From Poa pratensis (lineage: Eukaryota; Streptophyta; Magnoliopsida; Poales; Poaceae), in assembly GCA_947311845.1 (NCBI GenBank), contig CAMZMU010000035.1:3246532-3310531 (forward strand): a stretch of DNA of 64,000 bases. Direction: 5' to 3'. Shown here piece after piece: positions 12,433 through 25,300 of the stretch. The notes below the pieces were generated by a model. It ran no database searches and had not been told where the DNA came from. It saw only the letters and a list, made by a program, of their open reading frames with translations. The position numbers and the translations under genes were made by a program. The stretch's first letter is position 1, and every line of letters starts with the position of its first letter.

Positions 12433-13189
12433 TGTTCTGCAGTTAAAGCAGGGGATCGATCCCCAAATTCGCTAACTCTGCTCGAAGACGACGACGCCCG
12501 CGCGCTCCTCTCGACACCACGCCGGCGAAGCCCTGCCGCGTCCACGCCGTCGACGCCCCCCGCCGTCCGCGTCGTCGACGCCCCGCGCCCGCTCCACGCC
12601 GTCGACGCCCCGGGCGCCCACTCCGACGAGACCGCCGCGCCGCCCTCTCAGCCGCCGCTCCATTTCCCCCGTACGTCGACGACGACGCCCACTCCGGCCG
12701 CCGCGCGCACCCACTCGACGCCGTGGACGCCCCGCGCGCCCACTCCGGCCGCCGCGCGTGCTCCACCGCGCTGCTCTCTCTCCACTCCGGCCGGCCACAC
12801 CACAGTACCACATCAAGGTAATTTTTTTTTAGTACTGTTTTTTTTAGTTAATATTAAGTTTAGTTTACCTAAGTAATTTGAGTACTGTTTTTTTAGATAA
12901 GTTTAGTTTAGTAAGTCTTTTTTTTAGTAGCAATTTTTTTGTTATTACTTTTTTTATTACTGTTTTTAGTTAAGTTTTAAATTTTGTTTAGCATTTTTAG
13001 AAATTTGTACCAATTTTGTAGATAGCAAAATATAGATAGCATTTTATTCATTTTGTAGATAGCAAAATAACAGAAATATAGATAGCTTAGAATGAAAATA
13101 TAGATAGCATTTTTTGTAATTTAGTACTTTGTACTTTTGTAATTTTTGTATGAAAATTCTTGTTTAAAATGAGTATGAAAATTTGTTGT

Positions 13190-13640
13190 TCAAAATAAAA
13201 AATGTTGCTAAGTTTCAAATATTGCAAGTTTCAAATATTGCAAAGTTTCAAATCTTGCTAAGTTTCAATTAGCATTTTTGAAAGTTAGCAATTTTGAAAG
13301 TTAGAAATATTGCAAAGTTTCAAATATTGCAAATTTCAAATATTGCTAAGTTTCAAATATAGTTTAACATTGTAAAGTTTGAAACATTGTAAAGTTTGAA
13401 ATTTTGCTAAGTTTGAAATATTGCTAAATTTCAAATATTGCTAAGTTTGAAATATTGTAAAGTTAGAAATATTGTAAAGTTTGAAATATTGCTAAGTTTC
13501 AAATATTGCTAAGTTTCAAATATTGCTAAGTTTGAAATATTGTTAAGTTTGAAATATTGCTAAGTTTCAAATATTGCTAAGTTAGAAATATTGTTAAGTT
13601 CGAAATATTGTTAAGTTAGAAATATTGCTAAGTTTCAAAA
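13190..13640 (+). repeat. 17-bp minisatellite upstream of the second CACTA gene
   Basis: About 25 imperfect copies of a roughly 17-bp unit (AAATATTGCTAAGTTTC and variants) run up to 20-40 bp before the ATG at 13660. No spacers separate the units, so it is not a CRISPR-like array. It occupies the 5' leader or promoter-proximal region of the gene. Confidence 0.85.
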
Positions 13641-13659
13641 TTTGCAGTGACATTGAGCT

Positions 13660-16600
13660 ATGGCGGACGATGCCCCCACCTTCGTCCGAGATTTGGAGGA
13701 AGAAGACCGTCTCCAACAAATAATATATAACACCGCTGCCGGACCCAATTCCGATGGAGAATATTCCGATGGAGAAGATTCGTCCGACGGAGAAGACGCC
13801 GAAGAATTCAGCGCGAAATGTTTGAATGACTCCGGTGAGGGACTTGAGTTAGAAAAATTCAGAGATGACGACGACGACGAAGAAGAACCGTCTGGATCTA
13901 AGGCGGACGATGCCCTAGCTAAGAAGAAGGTATATATTAAGTCTTGTTGATCACTATAGCTAGATGCATTAATTGATTTATATGCGCACTTATTAACGAA
14001 ACATTTTTCTTTCAGCCCTCTGGATCTAAGTCGTCAATCCCCGTACGAGGCCCGGCCCAAGGGTTAAAGCTCCCGGAAGGTGCAACGTTGTCGATCGACG
14101 AAGTTACCTTCAAAGGCAAACCAGAGAAACCCGATGGAATCTACAATAAATATGTACGGCAGTGCGGAGTTTTTGTAAGGGACATGGTCCCGATCACTGT
14201 GACAGAATGGAATGAGCCGAAGAAAGCCAACATAGGCGCAAAATATCTCGAGCAAAGAATTAAAGAGACCCTTTGGGACTCGATGATGTCTAAATTCAAC
14301 CTACCGGCAGATCTCCCACAGAAGATGAAGGATAAAGTCAAGGAGTGGACTCTTAGCAAGATGGCCCAGCAATTCAACAACTGGAAGAACACATTGTGGA
14401 GAAAATATGGGAACAAAGATATAGTTTTCAAAGGACATCTAGAGAAGCTAAAAGATGATTGGGCTGAATTTGCGGCGTATAAGAATTCGGGCGTCTCTGT
14501 GGCCCGATCGACACAAAATAAGTTGAATGCCTCGAAGAAGAAATATTTCCATCATTTGGGCTCAGGTGGCTACAAGACTGCCTTGCCTAAGTGGCAAGCC
14601 TATGAAGACGAGCTGCGAAAAAGGGATCCTCCACAGACAGATGACTGGCCCGACAGGTCCAAGTTCTGGTTGTTCGCGCATGGGGCAGTGTTGCACCCAG
14701 AAACAGGGCTGATTGTTGCAAAGGGAAAATGGCGGAGAAAAATTAGAAGAGTCATCAGAAAAATAAAAAATGTCATAGTACTAGTCAAGGAGGGAAAATT
14801 TGTTCCCGATAGAGAGGACGACGAGCTTTCACAAGCCCTCGGGAATAAAGAACACTGGGGGCGATGTCGAGCCAGAGGAGGCGGGGTTGGTTTTCTTGAA
14901 GGGTTTCCGGAAGACGTTGCAACTTATAGAAAACATTGCAGAAGTAAGAAGAGGGAGGCGGAGAGGGTTACTGCATTAGAACGCACGGTGCAGGATGTGC
15001 AGAAGCAACTGGCCTCAATGACCCAGACCAGGGAATCTCAACTGCGAGTAGAAGATCCTGCAGGCGATGCCTGCCCATCTCAGCGGAAAAGCAGCGTGGG
15101 TTCCACGCAGCTACAAGATCCTGCAGTTGATGAACCAGTTGCTGAACCATCGGCGGCTCACTACCCCGTGGATGATATCACGGAGAAGACAAATTGTGAG
15201 TTACATGCGCCGATGATGAACATTACTTATCCGGTGGCGACTGGCTATGCTTTACGACATCAACCTGGAGAAACCTTCCATTTTGGTGTGATTCCGCCTG
15301 GATTTGCTCGTGTCGGGGTCACGAAAGTTATGCCGGGATTCAACGCAATACGTCTTGAATTTCCTGGAGCTGAAGGCGAGAAGACATTGGGAGAAGTTGA
15401 GTTTGGTATCGTTCTATGGAAGAAGAAATACATCAAGTTTCCAGACTCGGAGCCAAGGCCACCGACTCCTCCCGTTAGACATTCACCACATCAAAGTCCA
15501 CCCGCCTCCCCCCACGAAGTTTGGGATCCCGCCGCGAGTCCATCTCCCGCGCTGTCCCGTCAACCGACTGATGCGCCCACTAGTAACTTGACAAAGCGGA
15601 AGCTGTTCCCGTCGTCCACCCCTGTCAAGAAACGTGGAAAAAGTGTGCGGGCTCCTGAGAACCCCAAGGAAGTCAAGGCTCCTGAGAAGTTAACTTCTGA
15701 GATGACTCAGCAGGAAATAGCTGAGAGCCTACGTGAAGGGTCGAGAGCCTTTTTTGAGCAGAAAAAGAAGGAAAGAGTGGAGGCAAGACTTGACCCCATA
15801 AAGGAACTTCTGAAGACTATACCAAATGAGGTAAAAGATCAAACCGTTGACAACCTATATGACCCTCCACCTCCGCCCATTTCAGACTACGAGCGAGGTA
15901 TTGACAAGGTACTTTCCTCGCAGAATGAGCAAGAGAAATTGTGCGGGAAAGGAGTTGCCCAGCTCGGAGAACAAGAAGCACAATCGCTCGCCCCGCTCAT
16001 TGTACCTTCTGAAACTCGGGAAATCGAGCATGGAGAAGTTGTCCTTGGCGACTCAGGTTACCCCATGGCGGAGATTGCCCCACGATTTGATTTTGAACTC
16101 GGGCTGCCTATGGTGGAAAATCCGAGCCAGCTAACAACACAGTTATGGAATTTGAATCGCTGGTACATGACCGCCGCAAAAGAAGGGAAATTCTATCTCA
16201 TGGCGGCGGTTAAGGAACAACACTACTTCCGAGAATATTGTGTGCATGTTGAGTTCCGAGAACTTTTTCAGATGTACAATCAACGTGCTCTCGACAAATC
16301 TCTCATCAGCTGCTATTGTCTGTAAGTAATTTATTCGTGTAATTTAATTATCTATAGTTATAAGCTCTCGTTCATTGCTTGTAATTATCGTCACAAAATT
16401 CTTTTGTACGCTAATTATGCAGAATGAAGATACGTGAATGCAGACTCGAAGGAATCTGGGACATTGGTTTCATTGACCCGGATAAAGTTCATGTCAAGAC
16501 CGTGGATGAAAATCCCGTGAACGTTCTTTAAGCGACAAAGTACCAAAAAGGAAATACTATTTCCTTACAACTTCGGGTGAGTTTTACCGTCTTCTACACA

Positions 16601-17430
16601 TTCTATTTTGCTTCCCCGATATAAAGTGTAATCGATAAGTTCTGAATACCTGCGTATATAAACGTGCGCAGGTTCCACTACATTCTGCTAATCATTAGAC
16701 TCGAGGAAGGAGAAGTTGAAGTCTGGGACTCACTAAGGAAAGATCAAAATGAATACAAAAGCGTGCGTCTAATGCTCAAGAGGTAATTTCAATCGCACTA
16801 TATCAGCCTCTTTCGTTCATTTCCGGATATCAAAAGTATAAGTAATAACTACTCAATTCATTTTCTTTTCCGGACAGGGTTTACAGAAAGTTCAAAGCGG
16901 AAGAACGCGGTGTATGGCCAGAAAAGCTGGAGTTCAAGTCTAACAACGTAAGTACTACTACGTGTATCTTTCTAATACCATTATCATTCTCTTGATTATT
17001 ATTTGATTAAATTATATTCTTGTATATATAGTGGTGTCTGCGACAACCACAGGGGACAGAACTATGTGGATACTACGTTTGCGAGTACATTCACACGAAG
17101 GTCAATGAGAGAGTCAAGAGTGTAAGAAATCGAGAGGTACGTGAACATCATACACAACTTTTATTTTGCCACCATGCATCAATTGTGTTTAGTTTCGATC
17201 ATAGCTGATTTTATTTCCTTCTTTTAAAGATGTCAAACAAGCGGAGCCAGCTCCTACCACGCAACCGCGTAAAAGCTATTGCGGAGGAATTGGCGGGATT
17301 CTTACTTACACATGTCATAGATGAACACGGTGAATTCTACTTTGACGAAAGACCACCTCCACCCCCTGCAGTCGATGCTACAAGGGAACCGCCGGCAGTC
17401 GATGCTACAAGGGAACCGGCTCCATTGTAA
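13660..17430 (+). pseudogene. Second CACTA gene: Transposase_24-like protein fused to an Ulp1-like C48 protease
   Basis: Exons readable by frame and GT/AG borders: 13660-13929, 14016-16321, 16423-about 16570, about 16672-16781, about 16879-16947, 17032-17136 and 17230-17430. Exon 1 is acidic. Exon 2 carries the plant Ptta/En/Spm transposase domain (W..W + KY..K..F..HL region, KWR(R)K), a coiled-coil stretch and a Pro-rich region. Exons 3-6 resemble an Ulp1/SENP cysteine peptidase: F-H-Y-I-L, V-x-D-S-L and QPQGTELCGYY, with the candidate catalytic Cys. An extra T causes a stop at 16529-16531, after which the expected FPYNF continues in the next frame, so this copy is broken. The C-terminus has a tandem PPAVDATRE repeat. 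Confidence 0.8.
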
Positions 17431-17644
17431 TTAATTAGGAGTACTTAAATTTATATGTGACGAGAGTACTTTGTATGTGTATAATGACTACTTTATATGT
17501 GTAGTGAGTACTTTATACGCGATCTCCTCCGAAACCCTGAAAAATGAGCGAAAAGGAAAAAAACAGAAACCCTAAACCCCGAAAAATAATCGAAAAGAAA
17601 AAAAACCAAAACCCCCCTGAAATAATAAGCAAAAAAAGCAGGAA

Positions 17645-17835
17645 CCTTTAGTACCGGTTTGTATAAAACCGGTACTAAAGGTCCTCAGGGTCGAGCTCGC
17701 CTGTGCGCCCACGTGGAGACCCTTTAGTACCGGTTTTATTTAGGTGCCGGTACTAAAGGGTTACCCCTTTAGTGCCGACCCTTTAGTACCGGTTGTGTGG
17801 CCGGTACTAAAGGCCATCTACAACCGGTACTAGAG
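17645..17835. repeat. 3' subterminal repeats of the CACTA element
   Basis: Five or more CTTTAGTACCGGTT-type motifs in both orientations form hairpins just inside the right CACTA end, mirroring the left end. Confidence 0.85.
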
Positions 17836-17856
17836 GTGGGTTCTCTACTAGTGTGA

Positions 17857-19311
17857 GCTTATAATTCGTTCGTTTCTCCAGGTGAAATCATGGTTGCTGG
17901 TTCCCGCAAAAAAAAAAAAATCATGGTTGCTGGAGTTCTCACCGAGTTTGTCGTGTTGCATCGATGCTGTCGGCAATGTTTACATGTTGTCTGAAGAAAA
18001 AGCTCACTGTTTCGTAGTCTAGCTTAATCTCTAATATAGCAAGATGCTCTCGAATACCTAAGCCACGGAATTTCAGCTTCCCCAAGTATCATTTGAAGTC
18101 GGATTCACGTTGTATCTTGGTTTCTTGTATGGCTATGCTTGGCAGCTCCTTTCATCACGCATGACGGTTTCAGGCCCAAGTACCATCTGAACCTATACTT
18201 CTGTGTGTTCCTCGTAGCAGTGATTTGAAAAGTCGTGTCACCGTCACCGGTATAATATAATGTGGTCGTGGACTCTTGATTCACAGTGCTCTCTTTTTTG
18301 TTACTAGAGAATTTCAGGGCATAGCTCTGTGTTATCTGTACTATTATTCACTACTACGAAGCAGCATGCCAAACGTGCTATGTAATCTGCATCCAATCTG
18401 CATCTGTTCCTCGATCCATCGTGTTGTCTGTCGGAACGACTGAACCAGTAAGTTTCAGAGGTTTGCCGCTAAGATTAACTATGGTCGTGACTGCTGTCAT
18501 TCTCCTAGCTGGAACCTCTGAATTTCTCAACTGGATCTGACTGCTACCTCGAGACTCTTCTTCAGGCCATGCAACTGTTGAAACGTGTTTTACCTGACAA
18601 TATAAAATATTACAGTGGGCCGTAACAGCAGAACTCAGCTGAAAAGGACTAGTCTGTATCTCTGAGACCATGCCGCCTTTTCCCCATTTTAGTACAAGCA
18701 CTAGAAGACTGCAATGTTCATGTTATCTCTACAGCAGGTGAAAATATCAATCCAGCTTACACAAGCTACAGATTCTATGTAGTGTTCATGCTCATTAACA
18801 CCCTTTTACTTCTATAGTGTCTTCTTGCAGATTACAGAAGCTTGTGTCATCATCGTCTTTAAGCAATTATTAAACATTTGTACCGTACCTCTCTGGCCGG
18901 CAGAGGCAAATTAAACATAAAAATTTCGGCAGTATAATTACAGAATGTCTATGTTTGCAGCCCAAGTTTTGTAACTAGTGTTGTTTTTCGATTCTTGGTT
19001 TCGTACATGCGACAGTAACAAACAATAATGTGTTTTTCTGTTACGAAAATAATGTGTTTTTTGTCGATACCATTCAAATTTTTCGAACTGTTGAACGTAC
19101 ATATCGCACTGTAACGTTACTATCTGTTGTAACAACTAGTCCTAGTGGTAGGCCCGTTCCTGATCTCGTGGATCGCATGCACTCCCCTCTCGTGCGGCAC
19201 GCCGTTGCCTACAAATACGCTCCGTTGTTATCGAGAGTCACAGTTCTTCAAAAACAAACACTCCTCCAAGCATTGGCGGCGCATCTGCTCCACGTACGGA
19301 GGGCCGCCGGA
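17857..19311 (+). other. Downstream part of F-box unit 1 and upstream region of the F-box gene
   Basis: 17857-18250 aligns with 26385-26665 (GTGAAA.ATGGTTGCTG, AGTCTAGCTTAAT, AGCAAGATGCT...GAATACCTAA), and 18390-18640 aligns more loosely with 27087-27400. It therefore belongs to the duplicated F-box unit. A 13-A run at about 17908-17920 is bracketed by a repeated ATCATGGTTGCTGG, a small local duplication. 18700-19311 is presumably the promoter and leader of the F-box gene. I see no further gene, and no TATA box that I would defend. Confidence 0.6.
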
Positions 19312-21438
19312 ATGGATCCACCCCGCTGGAGCAAGCGGCTCCGTCTCCAAGCATTGCCTCTGCGCCGCCTCCATCCCGAGACCCAGGAAGCGCGCCGACG
19401 CAGCCCGCGCCTCCATCCAGAGATGCATGCCGGCGAGGAGGTTGGCGTCGGATTGCCCCGCCGCGTCCGTCGCCGCCGCGCCGCCTCCCTGCCGGACGAC
19501 ATGCTACAGGAGATCCTCCTCCGCCTGCCGCCGCTGCCGTCGTCCCTCCCGCGCGCCTCCGCCGTCTGCAAGCGCTGGCGAGGCATCATCACCGACCCAA
19601 GTTTCCGCCCCCAGTACTTCTACGCACACCACCGCAAGCCGCCACTCCTCGGTTACTTTCACCAGTCTAGCCGTCAAAGGACCGGACGGATCGAGTTGTA
19701 CTCCGTCCAGGACCCTCACGACCGCATTCCTCCTCAGCGCTTCGAAGGCCACGGTCTGCTCGATTGCCGCCAAGGTCTCCTCCTCCTCCGTGACTTCGAC
19801 AAGGAAGAGGTCGTTGTGTGCGACCTCATCACCCGGGTGCAGTGCAGCGTGGCTATTCCGCTGGAGCTCAGGAACGACTACCTTCAAGGGGCGGTGCTCT
19901 GTGCTGCTGCTGCCGCCGCTGACCACGTGCACGGCAGCTGCCCCTTCAAGGTGGTCTTGGTGTGCTACGAGTCTCTACTCATTGCTGGTGTGTATTCCTC
20001 GGAAACTGGCCGATGGGGCAATCTCATCTCAACGGAGGATGAGTGTGTCATCTCTACTAAGTCCGCGGTCCTGATTGGTCATTGCCTTTACTGGTTGCGC
20101 ACATCTGATAACATACTTGAGTTTGATTTGGATGACAACAGTCTAGCTTTGATTACCGGGCCAACCATGAGAAATAGTAACTACCATGGTTATCAACAGT
20201 ATCAGATCATTGAGGCTGAGGATGGTGTCATTGGCTTCGTCGAATTGTCTTACCCTCACTTCCGATTATGGCAGAGGAACGTCAATGCCTATGGCGTTGC
20301 CACATGGGTGCCATGGAAGACCATTGATATGCGCAACATACATGGACTCACTCCTCGTCAGCTTTTGAGAGATATCCCATGGATGATGGGGTATGATGAG
20401 GATGCTGATGTAATATATTTAGGTGGGCGCCGCAGTGTCTATGAAGTTCAACTTAAGTTGACGCGGTCCAGGAAACTTTATGAAAGATGCCATACCCACT
20501 CTTATACCGAGAACTATTATCCTTTCAAAAGTTTTTATAGACCAGGTGATTGCTCATCCTTTGTCCTTATATTTTAGGTGTAACGTAATCTGGTTATGTT
20601 TTGTACATGATTGCTCGGATACCTTCTTCATAGTTTTTAATGTGTTTGCTGACAACTTCAGTTTACGAATTGTCCCTTCGCTTGATAAACGGACTTATAG
20701 CTGTATTCAATAGTATTTGTATATAAGTATGAAATATAGCTATCACCACTCTCCTTAGATACCAAATGAAATGTCAAATAAGTAACTCAGTTGGCAACAC
20801 GAGGCTAGTTATAGTATTTGATCCCAACATGTTTATTTGTTTTGATCCTATTTTTTTCGAGGGGCTTGATCCTGTTATTAATCTCAAGTCCATAAGAACA
20901 ACCTGTGTTGAATCCATACTTTCTAATGTGTATTTGGTACTTGTTGATGGCCCTCCTTGAGGTGACTAATACATTTTTAGCGCACACAAATAAATTACAT
21001 TTCCTATCTCTCAGGCTTCATTTACTTAGAACTGAATACCCAATATCACTTTTGTTGTTACAGTTTAATAGTCTTGGCATGTTTTAATTTCGTATACTTG
21101 ACATAATGAGGATGAGTTTGCACGAGATAAATTGTTACAGTTTAATAGTAACTCAGTATATTGCAGTACTATTCCTTGCATTTTACAACAGATGAATATA
21201 TTTGTTTGCCTACTGCTAGTAATAGTATCAAGACTGGCCTATCATCTATACAGTGAATAATGAGTTATTTTGCTCAAGTTATACTTGTCAGCTCAATCTG
21301 TTCAACTGACTTACTGCTGCCTTCTCGTATGCATTTGTCTTTACCTCCGAACCATTATTAATTTCCTAATTTCCTGTGGTTTTAGGCACAACCATTGCTG
21401 GTGAACTTAATGGAGCTGAAATGGTACACGATGCCTAG
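19312..21438 (+). CDS. F-box protein (two exons), apparently intact
   Basis: Predicted CDS joins 19312-20545 and 21386-21438 (428 aa). The ATG at 19312 (MDPPRWSK) is chosen because the frame upstream is Ala/Arg-rich non-conserved sequence. An F-box lies at about residues 60-105 (SLPDDMLQEILLRLPPLPSS, then CKRWRGIITDPSF). The remainder resembles the C-terminal half of the expanded grass F-box families (GLLLLRD, W.N..W..L). The donor AG|GTGATT and acceptor TTTTAG|GC bring in a 16-residue end (TTIAGELNGAEMVHDA then stop); unspliced reading stops at 20577. F-box proteins are SCF ubiquitin-ligase substrate receptors; the target here is unknown. A remnant second copy lies at 1776-2562. Confidence 0.8.
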
Positions 21439-21465
21439 GATGACAATTGGTTTGATGCGCTAATG

Positions 21466-21545
21466 TGCTCAAACAGTTCAATAGGTAAGATCTTGTTAAT
21501 ATAGTTGCTCAAACAGTTCAATAGGTAAGATCTTGTTAATATAGT
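21466..21545 (+). repeat. 40-bp perfect tandem duplication downstream of the F-box gene
   Basis: TGCTCAAACAGTTCAATAGG followed by TAAGATCTTGTTAATATAGT is repeated twice, back to back. The stretch from 21546 to 21957 that follows has no gene I can support. Confidence 0.9.
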
Positions 21546-21989
21546 TTGTGAGATCTGGAGTCTGAACTGTTTTTTTTCTATGGAAATATATGTCTGCCAA
21601 CACGGGTAGAAAACATCCATAAACTACTGTCCATTTGGTTGTATTGATTCAGTCAAGTGAATAACAGATAAAACAGTTAAAATGATGATGATGCCTTATA
21701 GATTGTCAACTTATACCTAGATGATTGAGATGTTCAATATGGTGTTGGTATTAACATTACTTTTGAGTGCCTATCTAAACATAACCTAGAGCCTAGAGCT
21801 ATCCCTTGGTTTAGTTGTTTCGTAGTCCGTATGCTCAAAGCAATATATTACTCCCTTCCTTTTGGCTTCAGCTTGTGGAGGAACCAGCTCTGGAGCTCCG
21901 ATGGGAGAAATCCTAATACACTTAATAGTTCGTTACATTATTATTTTTTTTACAAACATCAGTTGCAGTAAGAGTCTCTAGGTACGGAA

Positions 21990-22376
21990 TTGAAATCAAA
22001 ATCTTTTCTTTCCTTTTCGCCTAGTTCAATTCAGTCTAAACTTGATAGTGTAGGCTTTAAACTTGGTAGTAGTAAGAGTCAAGTAGAGGTGTCAACTAAT
22101 GTCTTGAGGCATATGGAATATGATCGTTTAACGGTTATTCTAAAGGCTTCGACGGTGTTGACTGCCACCTACGCGGATGAGGAGGAAGCGAATGCCACAT
22201 CACATGGTCAGCTTCTTTCTCATCTCATTGGTGAGGTGTCGGAGGTGGGCTTGGATGAGGACGGGCTAAGTTCATTGTATGAACTAAGAGCAACCGGCCG
22301 GAATTCAAAGTCTAACTCTAACAAGAGGTCCAGGAAAAGGGCTAAGTTTTCCAAATCCCCAAATGTTTCCAGATGA
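21990..22376 (+). pseudogene. LINE ORF1 C-terminal fragment
   Basis: A 128-codon frame begins at the truncated LINE 5' end and stops at 22374-22376, where the ORF2 ATG overlaps or abuts (ATGAATGG). It is rich in Ser, Asn and Lys near the end (NSKSNSNKRSRKRAKF), a basic tail consistent with an RNA-binding ORF1 product. No zinc knuckle is visible. The position just before ORF2 is the main reason for the call. Confidence 0.55.
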
Positions 22377-25300
22377 ATGGCATGTTTGCAAATAGCAGAG
22401 GTCTTGGCGAATTGGCTAAACATTTGCATTTGCTGGCTGCATTCGGGATCATAATTTGGATTTCCTAGCTATTTCTGAAACGGGTAGGCGGGAGTTCTCG
22501 CAGAAATCTATTGGACCGTCTCTCGGGTCGCATAGATTTTGCTTGGTATTCCCGCCCTCCGCGTGGACGCTCCGGTGGCATTTTACTAGGCATCAGGACT
22601 GATACCATGAATGTGTTGGCTGTTTCGGATGGCAATTTTCACATAAAAATGCACATCCGAAATAAAGCGGACAATTTCGTTTGGAGTCTTGTTGCCGTGT
22701 ATGGGCCTGCCCAGGAGGAGTTTAAATCCGCTTTTCTGTGCGAAATGGTTAACTTGGCAAAAGATAACCCGCATCCGTTCATCATCGGTGGGGACTTCAA
22801 CTTGCTTCGTTATCCGTTCGAGAAAAGCAGGGGGCGGTTCGACAACCGTTGGCCTCTTCTGTTCAATGCGGTCATTGACAGCTTGGACTTAAGAGAAATT
22901 TCAATGGTTGGGAGACAGTTCACTTGGGCTAACTCCCTCCCTGAACCCACATACGAGAAATTAGACCGAGTACTGATGGACACCGATTGGGAATCCAAGT
23001 TCCCGTTGGTATCGGTACGGGCTCTAAAACGTATCGAGGGTTTGTCGGACCATGCCCCTATTCTTTTGACCACAGGCTTGCCTAGACCACCATGTAAACA
23101 TCGGTTCAAGTTTGAACTTGGATGGTTACATCGCGAGGGATTCCATGAGATGGTCAAAAGAATTTGGGAACAACCAGTCAGTGGCAGCTCACCTATCCAG
23201 CGTTGGAACAATAAGATCCGGGCTTTACGCGCATATCTTGGTGGTTGGGCCAGACACACTACTGGTTTACTTAAAAAAGAAAAGTTACGGCTATCTTCCA
23301 TAATTGATGCCCTAGAGGCATTAGCAGAAGTTCAGCTATTGTCCGCACAAGAAATTGAGCTTAAGAGCCAATCTAATGCGGAGTTAGCAAGACTTTTGCG
23401 GGAAGAAGAGTTAAAATGGTATCAACGTTCCAAAGCAAAATTCATCCTTGAAGGGGATTCGAATACTCGCTATTTCTACAGTATTGCCAATGGCAGACAC
23501 AGGAAAAAGCGGATTCATTCCTGGTTCAGGAGGAGGGAACGATTGAAGGCCAGGAACAACTCAAGTCGTATATCACTAATTACTATAAAGGCCTGTTCGG
23601 AGCACCAGAGGAAGGAAATTTCACTCTGGATGAGTCAAGAACGGCCGATATACCCCAGGTTTCCGCTGAGGAAAATAGCCTACTCACCAAGCTCTACTCG
23701 GAGGATGAAGTGAGGAAGGCGGTTTTCCAAATGGAACACAATAAAGCCCCTGGACCTGATGGTTTCCCAGCTGAGTTCTATCAGAATTTCTGGGATGTAA
23801 TCTAGTCTGACCTGCTACAACTGTTCGCCTGTCTCCATGTTGGACAGTTAGAGTTGTTTCGGCTCAACTTCGGTGAAATAATTTTATTACCTAAGGTTAA
23901 CGAGGCTGAGAGGATCCAACAATTCAGACCGATATGCCTCCTTAACGTTAGTTTTAAGATATTCACTAAAGTCGCTACGATTCGGCTGAATAGTGTGGCG
24001 GATCATGTGGTTCGTCCGTCACAAACTGCTTTCATGCAAGGACGCAACATCTTAGATGGGGTGGCAATCTTACATGAGACGGTTCACGAACTGCATAGGA
24101 AAAAGCTGAATGGGGTAATTTTGAAAATTGATTTTGAAAAAGCTTATGATAAAGTTAAATGGTCTTTCCTACAGCAGACTCTCAGAATGAAAGGATTTTC
24201 AGATGAGTGGCGAGCGCTTATTCATAGCTTTGTTTCGGGTGGAAGTGTTGCCATTAATGTCAATAATGACACTGGTAAATACTTTCAAACCAAAAAAGGC
24301 CTTAGACAAGGTGACCCATTATCGCCAATGCTATTTAATATAGTGGCTGATATGTTGGCTATCTTGATCGAACGCGCAAAGTCTGAGGGTCAAATTGAAG
24401 GAGTGATTCCGCATCTGGTAGATGGTGGTTTATCAATCCTTCAATATGCCAATGACACGATTCTCTTTATGGAACATGACATCGAAAAAGCTCGTAATCT
24501 CAAGTTAATCTTGTCAGCATTCGAGCAACTATCGGGTCTTAAAATAAATTTCCATAAAAGTGAATTGTTTTGTTTTGGCGAGGCTCAGGATAACGCCCCC
24601 CTGTATGCCGAGCTTTTCGGTTGTACGCAAGGTCAATTTCCTATCAACTATTTGGGTATTCCGATCCATTTTCGGAGACTCACTAATGCTGAATGGAAAT
24701 TGGTGGAGGAGAGACTTCAAATCCGGTTAGATAGTTGGAGAGGTAAACTCCTATCCCTGGGAGAAAGATTGGTTCTCATTAATTCAGTGCTAACCAATAT
24801 GGTACTGTATATGATTTCCTTCTTTCAACTGCCCAAAGGTGTCTTAAAACGATTGGATTATTTCCGATCAAGATTCTTTTGGCAAGGGGATAGTGAGAAG
24901 AAAAAGTATCGACTTACCAAATGGAGTGTGGTTTGCCGTCCAAAAGACCAAGGCGGGCTAGGTGTTCATGACCTTGAGGTCAAGAATAGAGCCTTGCTTG
25001 GCAAATGGCTGTTCAAGCTTCTTTCAGAAGATGGCCTTTGGCAAACCCTCCTAAGAAGGAAGTATGTGGGTGATAAAGCGGTATCTCAGGTTTTTTGGAA
25101 ACCCGGTGATTCCCACTTCTGGGCTGGCCTCATGGCTACGAAGAAGTTCTTTTTCCCACATGGATCTCTCTCGATCAGGAACGGAGGGGAAATCCGGTTC
25201 TGGGAGGACACATGGCTTGGCCAAACCACCCTTCGTGACCAATACCCGGCTTTGTACAATATTGTGCGGCACAAAGGCGACACGCTCGCCAAGGTGATGG

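Larger units (their letters stand above)
7473..17853 (+). mobile_element. Complete CACTA (En/Spm) DNA transposon, 10.4 kb
   Basis: The element begins CACTAGTAG at 7473 and ends CTACTAGTG at 17853. It is flanked by the 3-bp duplication TGA at 7470-7472 and 17854-17856, exactly as expected for the CACTA superfamily. Subterminal CTTTAGTACCGGTT repeats and their hairpins fill both ends. It carries a TNP2 transposase gene (5'-truncated, with a stop) and a second multi-exon gene (Transposase_24 plus Ulp1-like protease). Both genes are broken, so movement would need enzyme in trans. It sits in the downstream part of the copy-1 F-box unit, since 7387-7472 and 17857-18250 align with 26322-26665. Confidence 0.93.

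Noticed and set aside
12443..12816. Two long overlapping minus-strand frames, Arg/Gly-rich, inside the CACTA
   Set aside because: They arise from GC-rich repetitive sequence (CGTCGACGCCCC-type) with no domain, and lie in what looks like a leader region of the second CACTA gene.
13190..13640. CRISPR-like repeat array
   Set aside because: Units are contiguous 17-bp minisatellite copies without spacers, in a plant transposon.
19145..20074. 309-codon plus-strand frame overlapping the F-box gene
   Set aside because: Shadow frame; Ser/Arg/Pro-rich and contradicted by the conserved F-box frame.
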